This document shows positions 4,890 through 12,191 of a stretch of 14,372 nucleotides of DNA, in pieces (the stretch's first letter is position 1; each line of letters begins with the position of its first letter). The notes under the pieces were generated by a model, which had not been told where the DNA came from, did no database searches, and saw only the letters and a list, made by a program, of their open reading frames with translations. This stretch comes from UMGS973 sp045599945 (lineage in GTDB: Bacteria; Bacillota; Clostridia; Peptostreptococcales; Anaerovoracaceae). Location: assembly GCA_045599945.1 (NCBI GenBank), contig JAZRWY010000055.1, positions 1 through 14,372 of the forward strand, in the 5' to 3' direction. Position numbers and translations under genes: made by a program.

Positions 4890-6262
4890 TGGAAATCATA
4901 GACACAAGTACCAGCAGCAGACATTTCTACAGGAAACTTGTTGTGATTGCACTGCCCATTGCAGTGCAGTCTTTAATTACAAGTTCCCTTTCCCTGATTG
5001 ACAATATCATGGTGGGAGCGCTTGGAGAAGCCGAGCTTGCTGCGGTAGGAGCAGCCATACAGGTATATTTCATTCACTGGATGTTTCTGTTTGGCTTTAA
5101 TTCCGGAACGGCCACATTCATGGCGCAGTTCTGGGGAATACGAGACACAAAGAGCATTCGAAAGACCATAGGCTTTGGAATAAAGGTGAGTATTGCAGGA
5201 GGCATTCTGTTCTTTGCTGCAGCAAATCTGTTTGCAGAGCAGATCATGCACTTGTTCTCCATGGATGAGAAGGTGATTGCGATGGGAGCAGAGTATCTTC
5301 GGATCGGCTCGCCATGCTTCCTGTTCATGGGAATTACCCAGCCGTTTGTCGTAGCCCTCAAGGCGACGCAGCAGACACAGCTTCCGCTGTTCATCTCTGT
5401 TGCATCATTTGCAACAAATACATGCCTGAACTATATCCTCATCTTTGGCGCATTCGGGGCGCCAAGGCTTGAGACGGCAGGCGCGGCCGTTGCAACGGTC
5501 ATTGCAAGATTCCTGGAGATGAGTCTGATTCTTTATGTTGTATTCGGAAGAAAGAACAGGATTGCAGGAAAGCTTTCCGATTTCAGACGAGCCGGCAGGG
5601 AATTCTGGAAGAGAATTGTAAAGAATGCAATACCGACGACACTCAATGAAATGCTGTGGGGCGGAGGACATGCCGCCTACATGGCAGCAATCGGACACAT
5701 ATCGGTAACTGCCTATGCGGCAGCCCAGGCATCCAATACCATAGAGAACATGTTCATTCTGGCGGGCTTTTCCATAGGAGATGCGGCGCTGATTCTCCTT
5801 GGGGAAAAACTTGGAGCAGGTGAGATTGAAGAGGCAATCCCTCTTGCAAAGCGGCTGATGAAGGTAGCCATAGCCGTGGGAATTGTAAGCGGCATACTGC
5901 TCATACTGTTTTCAAAGCTGATCCTGGGTCTCTTTGATTTCACACCTGAAGGAGAAACCTATGCGTTCCGGATACTGATTATTTATGGAATATTTCTTGT
6001 CCCAAATCTGTACAACGGTGTCATTATAACCGGGGTTCTCAGAGGCGGCGGAGATACAAGATTCGCAGCCATGGCGGAGATATCCACCATATGGCTGATT
6101 GGGGTTCCCCTTGCCTTCCTTTCGGCAATGGTATGGAAGCTTCCGGTATTTCTTGTGGTACTCTGCGTAAAGGCAGAGGACCTGATAAAATGCGTAATAT
6201 TAACATACAGGTTCCTTTCAAAGAAATGGGCAAGGAATGTAATAGGAGGAATGAGTGAATAA
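4889..6262 (+). CDS. MATE-family multidrug and toxin efflux transporter
   Basis: This 457-residue inner-membrane protein has two MatE repeats and about twelve hydrophobic segments. The first repeat begins with the family pattern SLIDNIMVGALGEAELAAVG (35-54), and FGFNSGTATFMAQFWG follows. The second repeat has ATTLNEML-like spacing in NAIPTTLNEMLWGGG and the closing GVLRGGGDTRF signature. MATE proteins export organic cations or drugs using a Na+ or H+ gradient. Substrate and coupling ion cannot be assigned here. The start ATG overlaps the stop codon of the deaminase gene, with GGGGGA (4880-4885) as ribosome binding site. At the 3' end it overlaps the EamA transporter gene by eight bases. Two different exporters in tandem within one operon is somewhat unusual next to tRNA-modification genes. 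Confidence 0.93.
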   Translation: MEIIDTSTSSRHFYRKLVVIALPIAVQSLITSSLSLIDNIMVGALGEAELAAVGAAIQVYFIHWMFLFGFNSGTATFMAQFWGIRDTKSIRKTIGFGIKVSIAGGILFFAAANLFAEQIMHLFSMDEKVIAMGAEYLRIGSPCFLFMGITQPFVVALKATQQTQLPLFISVASFATNTCLNYILIFGAFGAPRLETAGAAVATVIARFLEMSLILYVVFGRKNRIAGKLSDFRRAGREFWKRIVKNAIPTTLNEMLWGGGHAAYMAAIGHISVTAYAAAQASNTIENMFILAGFSIGDAALILLGEKLGAGEIEEAIPLAKRLMKVAIAVGIVSGILLILFSKLILGLFDFTPEGETYAFRILIIYGIFLVPNLYNGVIITGVLRGGGDTRFAAMAEISTIWLIGVPLAFLSAMVWKLPVFLVVLCVKAEDLIKCVILTYRFLSKKWARNVIGGMSE

Positions 6263-7163
6263 ACAGCTGAAAGCATCAATCTTACTTTGTCTTACAGCCA
6301 TCATATGGGGTGCAGGCTTCATTGGCCAGAAAATCGGGATGGATACCATCGGTCCGTTCTGGTTTACGGTCACAAGAGCAATGGTTGCATTTCTGGTTGT
6401 TGGATTCATTGCCTGGATTGGGGACCGAAAAAAAATCGGCGAATTAAAGGAAATGCCAAGGAATGAATATGCAAAGCAGAAAAGGCTGACCGTAAAGGGC
6501 GGAATCTGCTGCGGAACGGTCCTGTTTTTTGCATCCAACATGCAGCAGGTCGGCATCGTTTCTGTGGATGCCGGAAAAGCAGGCTTCATAACGGCTCTGT
6601 ATATTGTTCTGGTGCCGCTCTTTGGAATCTTTCTCAAGCACAGGACGACCTTCTTTAACTGGCTTGGTGTGGGACTTGGCGTCATCGGCCTTTATCTCCT
6701 GTGCGTTTCGGGCAAGATGAGTATCAGCAGAGGAGATATGATTGTTCTGATGGGCGCGGTCTTCTGGGCGCTGCATATTCTGGTGACCGATCACTTTGTT
6801 GAGACGGTGAATGCAGTAAAACTATCGGCGATTCAATTCGTTACCTGCGGAATCTGGACACTGATTCCGGCATCCCTGCTGGAAAGCATTTCCTGGGAGA
6901 TGATTTTTTCTTCTCTTCCGGCCATTCTGTATTGCGGCGTTTTCTCCAGCGGCATTGCTTTTACCCTGCAGGCAGTCGGGCAAAAGGATGCAAAGCCGGC
7001 AGTGGCATCCGTCATATTGAGTACAGAGTCCTTGTGGGCCCTGGTTTTCGGTTTTCTGTTCCTTCATGAAATGATGACAGGAAGAGAAATCCTGGGATGC
7101 GTCATTTTGTTTGCAGCAGTTCTGATTGCGCAGATTCCAAAGAAGGAGAAAGAAGGAGAATGA
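6255..7163 (+). CDS. EamA/DMT-superfamily transporter
   Basis: This 302-residue membrane protein has two EamA repeats and about ten hydrophobic segments. The N-terminal LLCLTAIIWGAGFIGQKIG (10-28) is the typical first helix, with W-G-x-x-F. The end of the second repeat (SVILSTESLWALVFGFLFLHE) is also characteristic. Members move small metabolites such as amino acids or other solutes; the substrate here is unknown. The start is a GTG at 6255, four bases after AGGAGGA (6244-6250). The ATG at 6251 belongs to the last codons of the MATE gene. The eight-base overlap implies coupled translation. A KKEKEGE tail faces the cytoplasm, and the stop codon is one base from the next gene's start. Confidence 0.92.
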   Translation: MNKQLKASILLCLTAIIWGAGFIGQKIGMDTIGPFWFTVTRAMVAFLVVGFIAWIGDRKKIGELKEMPRNEYAKQKRLTVKGGICCGTVLFFASNMQQVGIVSVDAGKAGFITALYIVLVPLFGIFLKHRTTFFNWLGVGLGVIGLYLLCVSGKMSISRGDMIVLMGAVFWALHILVTDHFVETVNAVKLSAIQFVTCGIWTLIPASLLESISWEMIFSSLPAILYCGVFSSGIAFTLQAVGQKDAKPAVASVILSTESLWALVFGFLFLHEMMTGREILGCVILFAAVLIAQIPKKEKEGE

Positions 7164-7164
7164 A

Positions 7165-7836
7165 ATGAATGGAGGAGCGAGAACACTCCGGACGGCAAGA
7201 CTGGTCTATCAGGGGGCGGCCTGCCTGATCGGACTTCTGATGATTGTTTCAAGTTTCGGAATCTTTGAAAACACCTATTACAAAAACTGGTTCATATATT
7301 TTACAAACTTAAGCAACTATTTCTGTGTGGCAGTCCTGATGGCAGAGTTTACGGAAACCCTCCGGAAAAAGGAAAACAGATACAGCACGGTCATTCCAAG
7401 GCTGAAATTCTTTGGCGTCATCATGATTATTCTGACGGCTCTGGTCTTCCATCTGCTTTTGGCGCATGAGGCAGGAAGAGATCCGGCGAAGAACTGCACG
7501 CTGTACTGCATCCTTGCACATACGGTGATGCCGCTGCTGTTTGTCGGCGACTGGCTGCTGTTTTATGAGAGAGGACAGGTGAAGTGGCATTATCCGCTCC
7601 AGTCCCTTTCGGTTGTGCTTATCTATGTGGGATACGTTCTCGTACGGGGCACCTTCTTCTGGAATGAGGCATCGGGAACTAAGCAGTATCCTTATACGTT
7701 CCTGAATCCGGTAAAGATCGGCTGGGATGGCGTACTGACATGGTGCGCAGCTCTGACAGCGGCATTTCTGATCATGGGAATACTGCTGTATGGACTGGAC
7801 CGGAAGGCGAAGACGTGGAAAAAGCGAAAAGAGTAG
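7165..7836 (+). CDS. Pr6Pr-family integral membrane protein, function unknown
   Basis: This 223-residue protein has about six hydrophobic segments and the pattern of the Pr6Pr membrane family: YFTNLSNYF (45-53), PLLFVGDWLLF (123-133), a central histidine in LAHTVMP, and the YPYTFLNPVKIGW block (175-187). The family has no established biochemical role; distant similarity to androgen-induced AIG1/FAR-17a-like proteins has been noted. I chose ATG 7165 because AAGGAG (7153-7158) lies six bases before it. An in-frame codon at 7126 would add 13 basic residues inside the preceding gene and is unlikely. It closes the operon and is followed by a strong terminator. The basic end LDRKAKTWKKRKE is probably cytoplasmic. 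Confidence 0.85.
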   Translation: MNGGARTLRTARLVYQGAACLIGLLMIVSSFGIFENTYYKNWFIYFTNLSNYFCVAVLMAEFTETLRKKENRYSTVIPRLKFFGVIMIILTALVFHLLLAHEAGRDPAKNCTLYCILAHTVMPLLFVGDWLLFYERGQVKWHYPLQSLSVVLIYVGYVLVRGTFFWNEASGTKQYPYTFLNPVKIGWDGVLTWCAALTAAFLIMGILLYGLDRKAKTWKKRKE

Positions 7837-7874
7837 CCTTTCAATTCGGCAATAGGAAGTGAGTTTTACAGGCA

Positions 7875-7914
7875 GCATGCCCGATACCTTTCCGGTACGG
7901 ACATGCTTTTTTTT
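7875..7914 (+). terminator. Strong Rho-independent terminator ending the yhbY-to-Pr6Pr operon
   Basis: GCATGCCCGATACC (7875-7888) pairs with GGTACGGACATGC (7894-7906), with one mismatch and one bulged base. The loop is five bases (TTTCC) and eight Ts follow (7907-7914). It separates the upstream operon from the ATP synthase operon. Confidence 0.88.
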
Positions 7915-8113
7915 CGCACAAAAAAGAGATTGTGAAAAAATGCGCAATTGAGTATGCTAGATGGCAAGAATATGAACAAACTAGTACAAAAAAAGTGCGA
8001 GAAAAGTAATAAAAAATGCAAAAATGAACAGAAAACTATGAATATTAATATGGAAGTAGTATAATTATATCTATATTCAAACAATCTAATGTAACACGAG
8101 GTGTAGATTTTAC
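7915..8113 (+). promoter_or_regulatory. ATP synthase operon promoter region with phased A-tracts
   Basis: This AT-rich spacer holds no gene. A perfect -10 hexamer TATAAT (8060-8065) predicts a start near 8072 and a leader of about 42 bases. No good -35 is seen at 16-18 bases. Upstream, A-tracts of 4-7 bases are centred near 7991, 8003, 8013, 8022 and 8033, an average spacing close to one helical turn, which suggests a curved or UP-element-like region. Further upstream an imperfect dyad, ATTGTGA-N6-GCGCAAT (7929-7948), resembles Crp/Fnr- or Rex-type boxes only loosely. The atpI ribosome binding site is GAGGTG (8098-8103). Confidence 0.6.
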
Positions 8114-8572
8114 ATGGCAGGATTAAAAGAATTCAAGAATGAAATCATACGAAATACGCTGCTGACTGCCCTTGTGATACAGATGATTTCCTTGCCTGTG
8201 ATCGGCATCTGCTTGCCGTTTACATGCGCTCTGGTCTTTGGGACACTGATAACCGTATTCAATTTTATCCTTCTGGTTTCAGCAGGAGAAAAAGTCGTGA
8301 ATGCAAAGTCGTCAGGCCCAATGGTTGGCAGCTATTTCCTAAGACTGGCCATTTATGGTGCCGGTTTCTTCGCAGCAATAAAGTTCTTTGGATTATATGC
8401 AGCAGCAGGATGTGCCGCCGGCTATCTCAGCCTTCATCTGGCGATACTGTTTACGTATCTTATTATTTATGGGCTGTTCAAGAAGAAGAAAAACCCTCTG
8501 AACGACTGGACAGAACCAAAAGAATGGAACGATCTCAGCATCTATGATGAAGAGGATGACTGGAATAATTAG
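8114..8572 (+). CDS. atpI: ATP synthase protein I (AtpI-like)
   Basis: This 152-residue protein is the first gene of the ATP synthase operon, in the usual atpI position. It shows four hydrophobic segments (about 14-33, 35-56, 73-94 and 96-122). The third begins with an arginine (R77 in GSYFLRLAIYG), as in the AtpI/Zn-ribbon-less family. AtpI is a non-structural factor linked to assembly of the c-ring and, in some species, to Mg2+ handling. A basic patch, KKKKN (123-127), is followed by a very acidic C-terminal tail (DEEDDWNN). The ATG at 8114 has GAGGTG ten bases upstream, a rather long spacing that may limit its translation relative to the structural subunits. The call rests mainly on position and membrane pattern, because the family diverges quickly. 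Confidence 0.82.
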   Translation: MAGLKEFKNEIIRNTLLTALVIQMISLPVIGICLPFTCALVFGTLITVFNFILLVSAGEKVVNAKSSGPMVGSYFLRLAIYGAGFFAAIKFFGLYAAAGCAAGYLSLHLAILFTYLIIYGLFKKKKNPLNDWTEPKEWNDLSIYDEEDDWNN

Positions 8573-8589
8573 TTAAAGGAGGAGTGAAT

Positions 8590-9288
8590 ATGGAATTAGG
8601 TCCAAAAATATTGACGTATGTGGGTCCCGTTCCTATTACTGAGACGGTTGTCTGGGGTTGGATATTCACAATTCTCATTCTGATATTTGTTTTCTTTGCA
8701 ACAAGGAAAATGGAGAAAGTACCGAAAGGGCCACAGCTGGTGGCAGAATGGATTGTTGAATTTGTCTACAACATGATAATCGACGTAATGGATGAGATAG
8801 GAGAGAAGTTTGCACCATATATGGGTACGCTGCTTCTGTTCCTGGTACCAGGCAGCATGCTCGGACTTCTGGACTGCAGACCATTGGCCGCAGACCTGAA
8901 TCTGACTGTACCGCTGGCTCTCATTTCATTCGTAATGATTCACTATAATGCAATTAGGGTAAAGACTGCCAGAGGATATATTAAGGAGCTGTCCTCGCCA
9001 TACGCATTCATGTTACCTATGAACATCATCAGTGACAGTATGTTTCCGGTTACGCTGGCATGCCGACTGTTCGGCAATCTGCTGGCAGGTTTCATTGTAA
9101 TGTCATTGCTCTATGGAGCACTGGAGGGTCTGTCTGAAATGTGCGGTTCATTCATACCGTTCTTCCAGATTGCAATCCCGCTTCCATTCAATGCTTTCTT
9201 TGATATCTTTGAACCGGTATTACAGGGATACATATTTGTTATGCTTACTACGGTCTTCACGGCAAACGGACGAAAAGTTGAAGACTAA
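8590..9288 (+). CDS. atpB: F1Fo ATP synthase subunit a
   Basis: This 232-residue stator subunit forms the two ion half-channels beside the c-ring. Five to six hydrophobic segments are visible. The essential arginine is R159 in TLACRLFGNLLAG (155-167), the key motif that interacts with the c-ring glutamate. CRPLAADLNLTVPLALISF (96-114) is the conserved preceding block. FFQIAIPLPFNAFFDIFEPVLQGYIFVML is the usual last helical pair. I chose ATG 8590, 7 bases after AAGGAGG (8576-8582). The in-frame GTG at 8584 overlaps the ribosome binding site region and would add only two residues. It follows atpI by 17 bases and precedes atpE by 29 bases. Confidence 0.96.
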   Translation: MELGPKILTYVGPVPITETVVWGWIFTILILIFVFFATRKMEKVPKGPQLVAEWIVEFVYNMIIDVMDEIGEKFAPYMGTLLLFLVPGSMLGLLDCRPLAADLNLTVPLALISFVMIHYNAIRVKTARGYIKELSSPYAFMLPMNIISDSMFPVTLACRLFGNLLAGFIVMSLLYGALEGLSEMCGSFIPFFQIAIPLPFNAFFDIFEPVLQGYIFVMLTTVFTANGRKVED

Positions 9289-9317
9289 AAGAAAAACATG
9301 TTTAAGGAGGAAAGAAA

Positions 9318-9566
9318 ATGACAGCGTCAGCTTTTATTATGGGTATGTCAGCACTGGGTGCTGGATTAGCAATGATCGCCATGGCAGGCGTAGGTATCGG
9401 TATCGGATACAATGCCGGCAGAACAGTAGAAGGAACAGCAAGACAGCCTGAAGCACAGGGAACACTTTTAAAGCTCATGCTTATCGGTGTTGCGCTTACA
9501 GAAACAGCAGGTATCTTTGCACTGATCATTTCGATCATACTTCTGTTCGCAAATCCATTCATATAG
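9318..9566 (+). CDS. atpE: F1Fo ATP synthase subunit c
   Basis: This 82-residue hairpin of two membrane helices joined by the polar loop ARQPEAQG (41-48) forms the rotor ring. The glycine-rich first helix (GVGIGIGYNAG, 24-34) is typical. The ion-carrying glutamate is E62 in ALTETAGIF. Compared with the Na+-binding c subunit of Ilyobacter tartaricus (Q32, V63, E65, S66, T67, Y70), the aligned positions here are I29, L60, E62, T63, A64 and F67. The glutamine and tyrosine are missing and only a hydroxyl residue after the glutamate remains, which points to H+ rather than Na+. The ATG follows a perfect AAGGAGG (9304-9310) at seven bases, fitting the high expression needed for a multicopy subunit. 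Confidence 0.96.
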   Translation: MTASAFIMGMSALGAGLAMIAMAGVGIGIGYNAGRTVEGTARQPEAQGTLLKLMLIGVALTETAGIFALIISIILLFANPFI

Positions 9567-9610
9567 GATATGGGAAAATCAATGCTTAACACATGAAAGG
9601 AGGAAATGCG

Positions 9611-10117
9611 ATGAATGCAGGTATTATTGAATTAAACTGGTCATTTGCGATGATATTGATCAACGTCATCATACTTTATGTAATCTTAAAGCGTTTCTTC
9701 TGGGAAAAGATCAGAAAATACATGCTGGACAGGCAGGCAGCCATACAGGATGCAATAGATAATGCTGAAGCAATCAATCAGAGAGCCAATGAGAAAATGG
9801 AGAATTACTCAAAGCGCATTGCAAAGGAAGAAGAAGAAGGCAGAGAAATCATTAGAAATGCCAAGCTCAAGGCAGATGCGCAGGCCAGACAGATTGTAGA
9901 AAATGCCCTTAAAGAGGCCAGTGAAATCGTGGCAAAGGCTCAGGCATCCATCGAAGCGGAGAAGGAAAGAGCCGTTGTTGAGATGAAGCAGGAAATTGCA
10001 CAGATGGCACTTATGGCAGCAGAAAAGATTGTGGGAAAAGAAATCGAATCAACGGGGCATGAAGCAATCGTTGAAGAGGTAATCAATGATGCAAGGAGTA
10101 CAGGATGGCAGAATTAA
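9611..10117 (+). CDS. atpF: F1Fo ATP synthase subunit b
   Basis: This 168-residue peripheral-stalk subunit has one N-terminal membrane helix (about residues 10-28, WSFAMILINVIILYVILK) followed by a long charged helix (about 35-150) rich in Glu, Lys, Ala and Gln, the dimeric right-handed coiled coil of the stator. The end AAEKIVGKEI (about 138-147) is a typical delta-binding region. I chose ATG 9611, seven bases after AAAGGAGG (9596-9603). An in-frame ATG at 9593 lies upstream of that site and would add six residues. The 3' end overlaps atpH by 13 bases, giving coupling between the two stalk subunits. Only one b gene is present before atpH, so a homodimer is expected. Confidence 0.96.
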   Translation: MNAGIIELNWSFAMILINVIILYVILKRFFWEKIRKYMLDRQAAIQDAIDNAEAINQRANEKMENYSKRIAKEEEEGREIIRNAKLKADAQARQIVENALKEASEIVAKAQASIEAEKERAVVEMKQEIAQMALMAAEKIVGKEIESTGHEAIVEEVINDARSTGWQN

Positions 10118-10653
10118 CCATTGACAGAACATATGGCACTGCCCTTTTGGAAGCAGCGCGAGATCTGGGAAAAAAGAATGCAATTCTTGAAGATTCAAAC
10201 GGACTGCTGGAACTTCTTGAGAATGAACCTGACCTCAAGACTTTTTTAGAATATCCGTCCATTCCGCAGAAGGAAAAAAAGGAGGTCATGAAGAACCTCT
10301 TTGAGGGAAAGGTGGAAGAAGAATTCCTGAACTTTCTCTATGTACTTGTAGATAAAGGACGAACCACACATCTGAAGGACATTCTGAAAACATATGGAAA
10401 ACTTCTCAATGAAGAGGAAGGGTTTTCCAACGGAACTGTCTATTCAGTCGTTCCTCTCAGCGAGGACAAGATCAGAGAGCTTGAAGAAGAAACTTCAAGA
10501 CTTCTCAAGATGAAAGTCAAACTGACAAACGAATTGGATTCCAGACTGGTTGGAGGCGTCAAGGTTCTTGCAGAAGGCAAGATGATTGACCTTTCACTCA
10601 GAAAGAAATTTGATGACATGGAAAGTCAGATATTGATTCAGGGAGGTAAGTAA
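10105..10653 (+). CDS. atpH: F1Fo ATP synthase subunit delta
   Basis: This 182-residue protein of the delta/OSCP family connects the b-subunit stalk to the alpha3beta3 head. The N-terminal helical domain (about 1-105) starts with the family pattern ELTIDRTYGTALLEAARDLG. The C-terminal part contains VDKGRTTHLKDILKTYGKLLNEEEG (88-112) and then the conserved end block LDSRLVGGVKVLAEGKMIDLSLRKK. The ATG at 10105 lies within the end of atpF after AAGGAG (10092-10097), and its TAA shares a base with the atpA start (TAATG). This implies tightly coupled translation through atpF, atpH and atpA. Length and motifs are normal. Confidence 0.95.
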   Translation: MAELTIDRTYGTALLEAARDLGKKNAILEDSNGLLELLENEPDLKTFLEYPSIPQKEKKEVMKNLFEGKVEEEFLNFLYVLVDKGRTTHLKDILKTYGKLLNEEEGFSNGTVYSVVPLSEDKIRELEEETSRLLKMKVKLTNELDSRLVGGVKVLAEGKMIDLSLRKKFDDMESQILIQGGK

Positions 10654-12161
10654 TGAATCTTAGACCAGAAGAAATCAGTGCAGTCATCAAAGAGCAGATC
10701 AAAAATTACAAGAGCCAGATGGAAGTATCGGATTTTGGCACTGTAATTGAGGTCGGCGATGGAATCTCCAGAGTATATGGACTGGAGAACTGCATGGCCG
10801 GAGAACTTCTGGAGTTCCCCGGAAATACATTTGGCATGGCTCTGAACCTCGAACCTGATAACGTTGGTGCCGTAATACTTGGCGCCGATAAACATATCAA
10901 AGAGGGAGACATTGTTAAACCGACAGGTACGGTAGTAGAGGTTCCTGTTGGAGATAACATGCTCGGCCGTGTTGTAAATGCACTGGGTCAGCCAATTGAC
11001 GGCAAGGGCCCGATCATAACAAATAAGACAAGACCGATTGAATGCAAGGCTCCTGGAGTTCTGCAGAGAAAAAAGGTTAGCGAACCGCTTCAGACAGGAA
11101 TCAAGGCAATTGATTCCATGATTCCAATCGGAAGAGGACAAAGAGAGCTGATCATCGGAGACAGACAGACAGGAAAGACTGCCATTGCAATCGATACCAT
11201 TCTGAACCAGAAAGGTCAGGATGTAATCTGTATTTATGTAGCAATCGGACAGAAGAATTCAACAGTAGCACAGCTGGTACAGACGCTGGAAAACAAGGGA
11301 GCAATGGAATATACCATCGTTGTTTCCGCATCCGCATCGGAATCTGCGCCGCTGCAGTACATCTCACCATATGCAGGCGTAGCCATCGGTGAAGCCTTCA
11401 TGTATGACGGAAAGGACGTCCTGATCATATATGATGACCTTTCCAAGCATGCGGTAGCATATCGAGCAATGTCGCTGCTGCTGAGAAGACCGCCTGGACG
11501 TGAAGCATATCCTGGAGATGTATTCTATCTTCATTCCAGACTTCTCGAACGAGCAGCAAAACTGTCAGACGAGCTGGGCGGAGGATCCATCACAGCGCTT
11601 CCAATCATTGAAACGCAGGCAGGTGATGTATCCGCATATATTCCAACGAATGTAATTTCCATTACAGATGGACAGATCTATCTGGAAGGAGAACTGTTCT
11701 TCTCAGGACAAAGACCGGCGGTTAATGCAGGTATTTCTGTATCCAGAGTAGGCGGCGATGCACAGATCAAGGCAATGAAGAATGTAGCAAAATCTGTAAA
11801 GCTTGAATTGGCACAGTACAGAGAGCTTGCAAATTTCTCCCAGTTCGGATCTGATGTTGACCAGAATACAAAGGATAGACTCGACCATGGTAAGCTGCTT
11901 CTTGAAATTCTAAAGCAGCCGCAGTACCAGCCGATTCCTGTAGAAAACCAGGTAATGATCATCTATGCTGCAATCAATCATCATCTTAAGGAACTTAAGA
12001 TTGAAGATGTAAAAGAGTTTGAAAAGGGTCTGTATGAATTCATGGAGATTCAGCATCCGGCTGTAGGAAAGTCCATCAGAGACACCGGAACGCTGAGCGA
12101 TGAAGCAGAAGAAGAACTGAAGAAAGGCATAGAGACATTCAAGAAGGAATTTTTAGGTTAA
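10653..12161 (+). CDS. atpA: F1Fo ATP synthase subunit alpha
   Basis: This complete 502-residue non-catalytic nucleotide-binding subunit forms the alpha3beta3 head. The N-terminal beta-barrel domain (about 25-95) precedes the nucleotide domain. The P-loop is GDRQTGKT (169-176), Walker B is DVLIIYDD (255-262), and the arginine finger that completes the neighbouring beta active site is R365 in SVSRVGGDAQ (362-371). The helical C-terminal domain ends in FKKEFLG, as in most bacterial alpha subunits. The ATG overlaps the atpH stop by one base, with GGGAGGT just upstream. The 30-base gap to atpG includes a fresh strong ribosome binding site. Everything is typical, including the length. Confidence 0.98.
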   Translation: MNLRPEEISAVIKEQIKNYKSQMEVSDFGTVIEVGDGISRVYGLENCMAGELLEFPGNTFGMALNLEPDNVGAVILGADKHIKEGDIVKPTGTVVEVPVGDNMLGRVVNALGQPIDGKGPIITNKTRPIECKAPGVLQRKKVSEPLQTGIKAIDSMIPIGRGQRELIIGDRQTGKTAIAIDTILNQKGQDVICIYVAIGQKNSTVAQLVQTLENKGAMEYTIVVSASASESAPLQYISPYAGVAIGEAFMYDGKDVLIIYDDLSKHAVAYRAMSLLLRRPPGREAYPGDVFYLHSRLLERAAKLSDELGGGSITALPIIETQAGDVSAYIPTNVISITDGQIYLEGELFFSGQRPAVNAGISVSRVGGDAQIKAMKNVAKSVKLELAQYRELANFSQFGSDVDQNTKDRLDHGKLLLEILKQPQYQPIPVENQVMIIYAAINHHLKELKIEDVKEFEKGLYEFMEIQHPAVGKSIRDTGTLSDEAEEELKKGIETFKKEFLG

Positions 12162-12191
12162 TCAATGAACAACAGATAAGGAGGTGTGAGA

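Noticed and set aside
7309..7947. Open frame of 212 codons on the minus strand opposite the Pr6Pr gene
   Set aside because: It covers a real membrane-protein gene and its terminator. The translation is basic, Gln/His/Arg-rich shadow sequence without a family signature.
7837..8113. Possible riboswitch or small RNA upstream of atpI
   Set aside because: Apart from the terminator of the previous operon, the spacer is AT-rich with A-tracts and shows no extended stem set. The predicted leader is only about 42 bases.
10638..11141. Minus-strand open frame of 167 codons opposite the start of atpA
   Set aside because: It is antisense to a highly conserved gene and shows no ribosome binding site or family motif.
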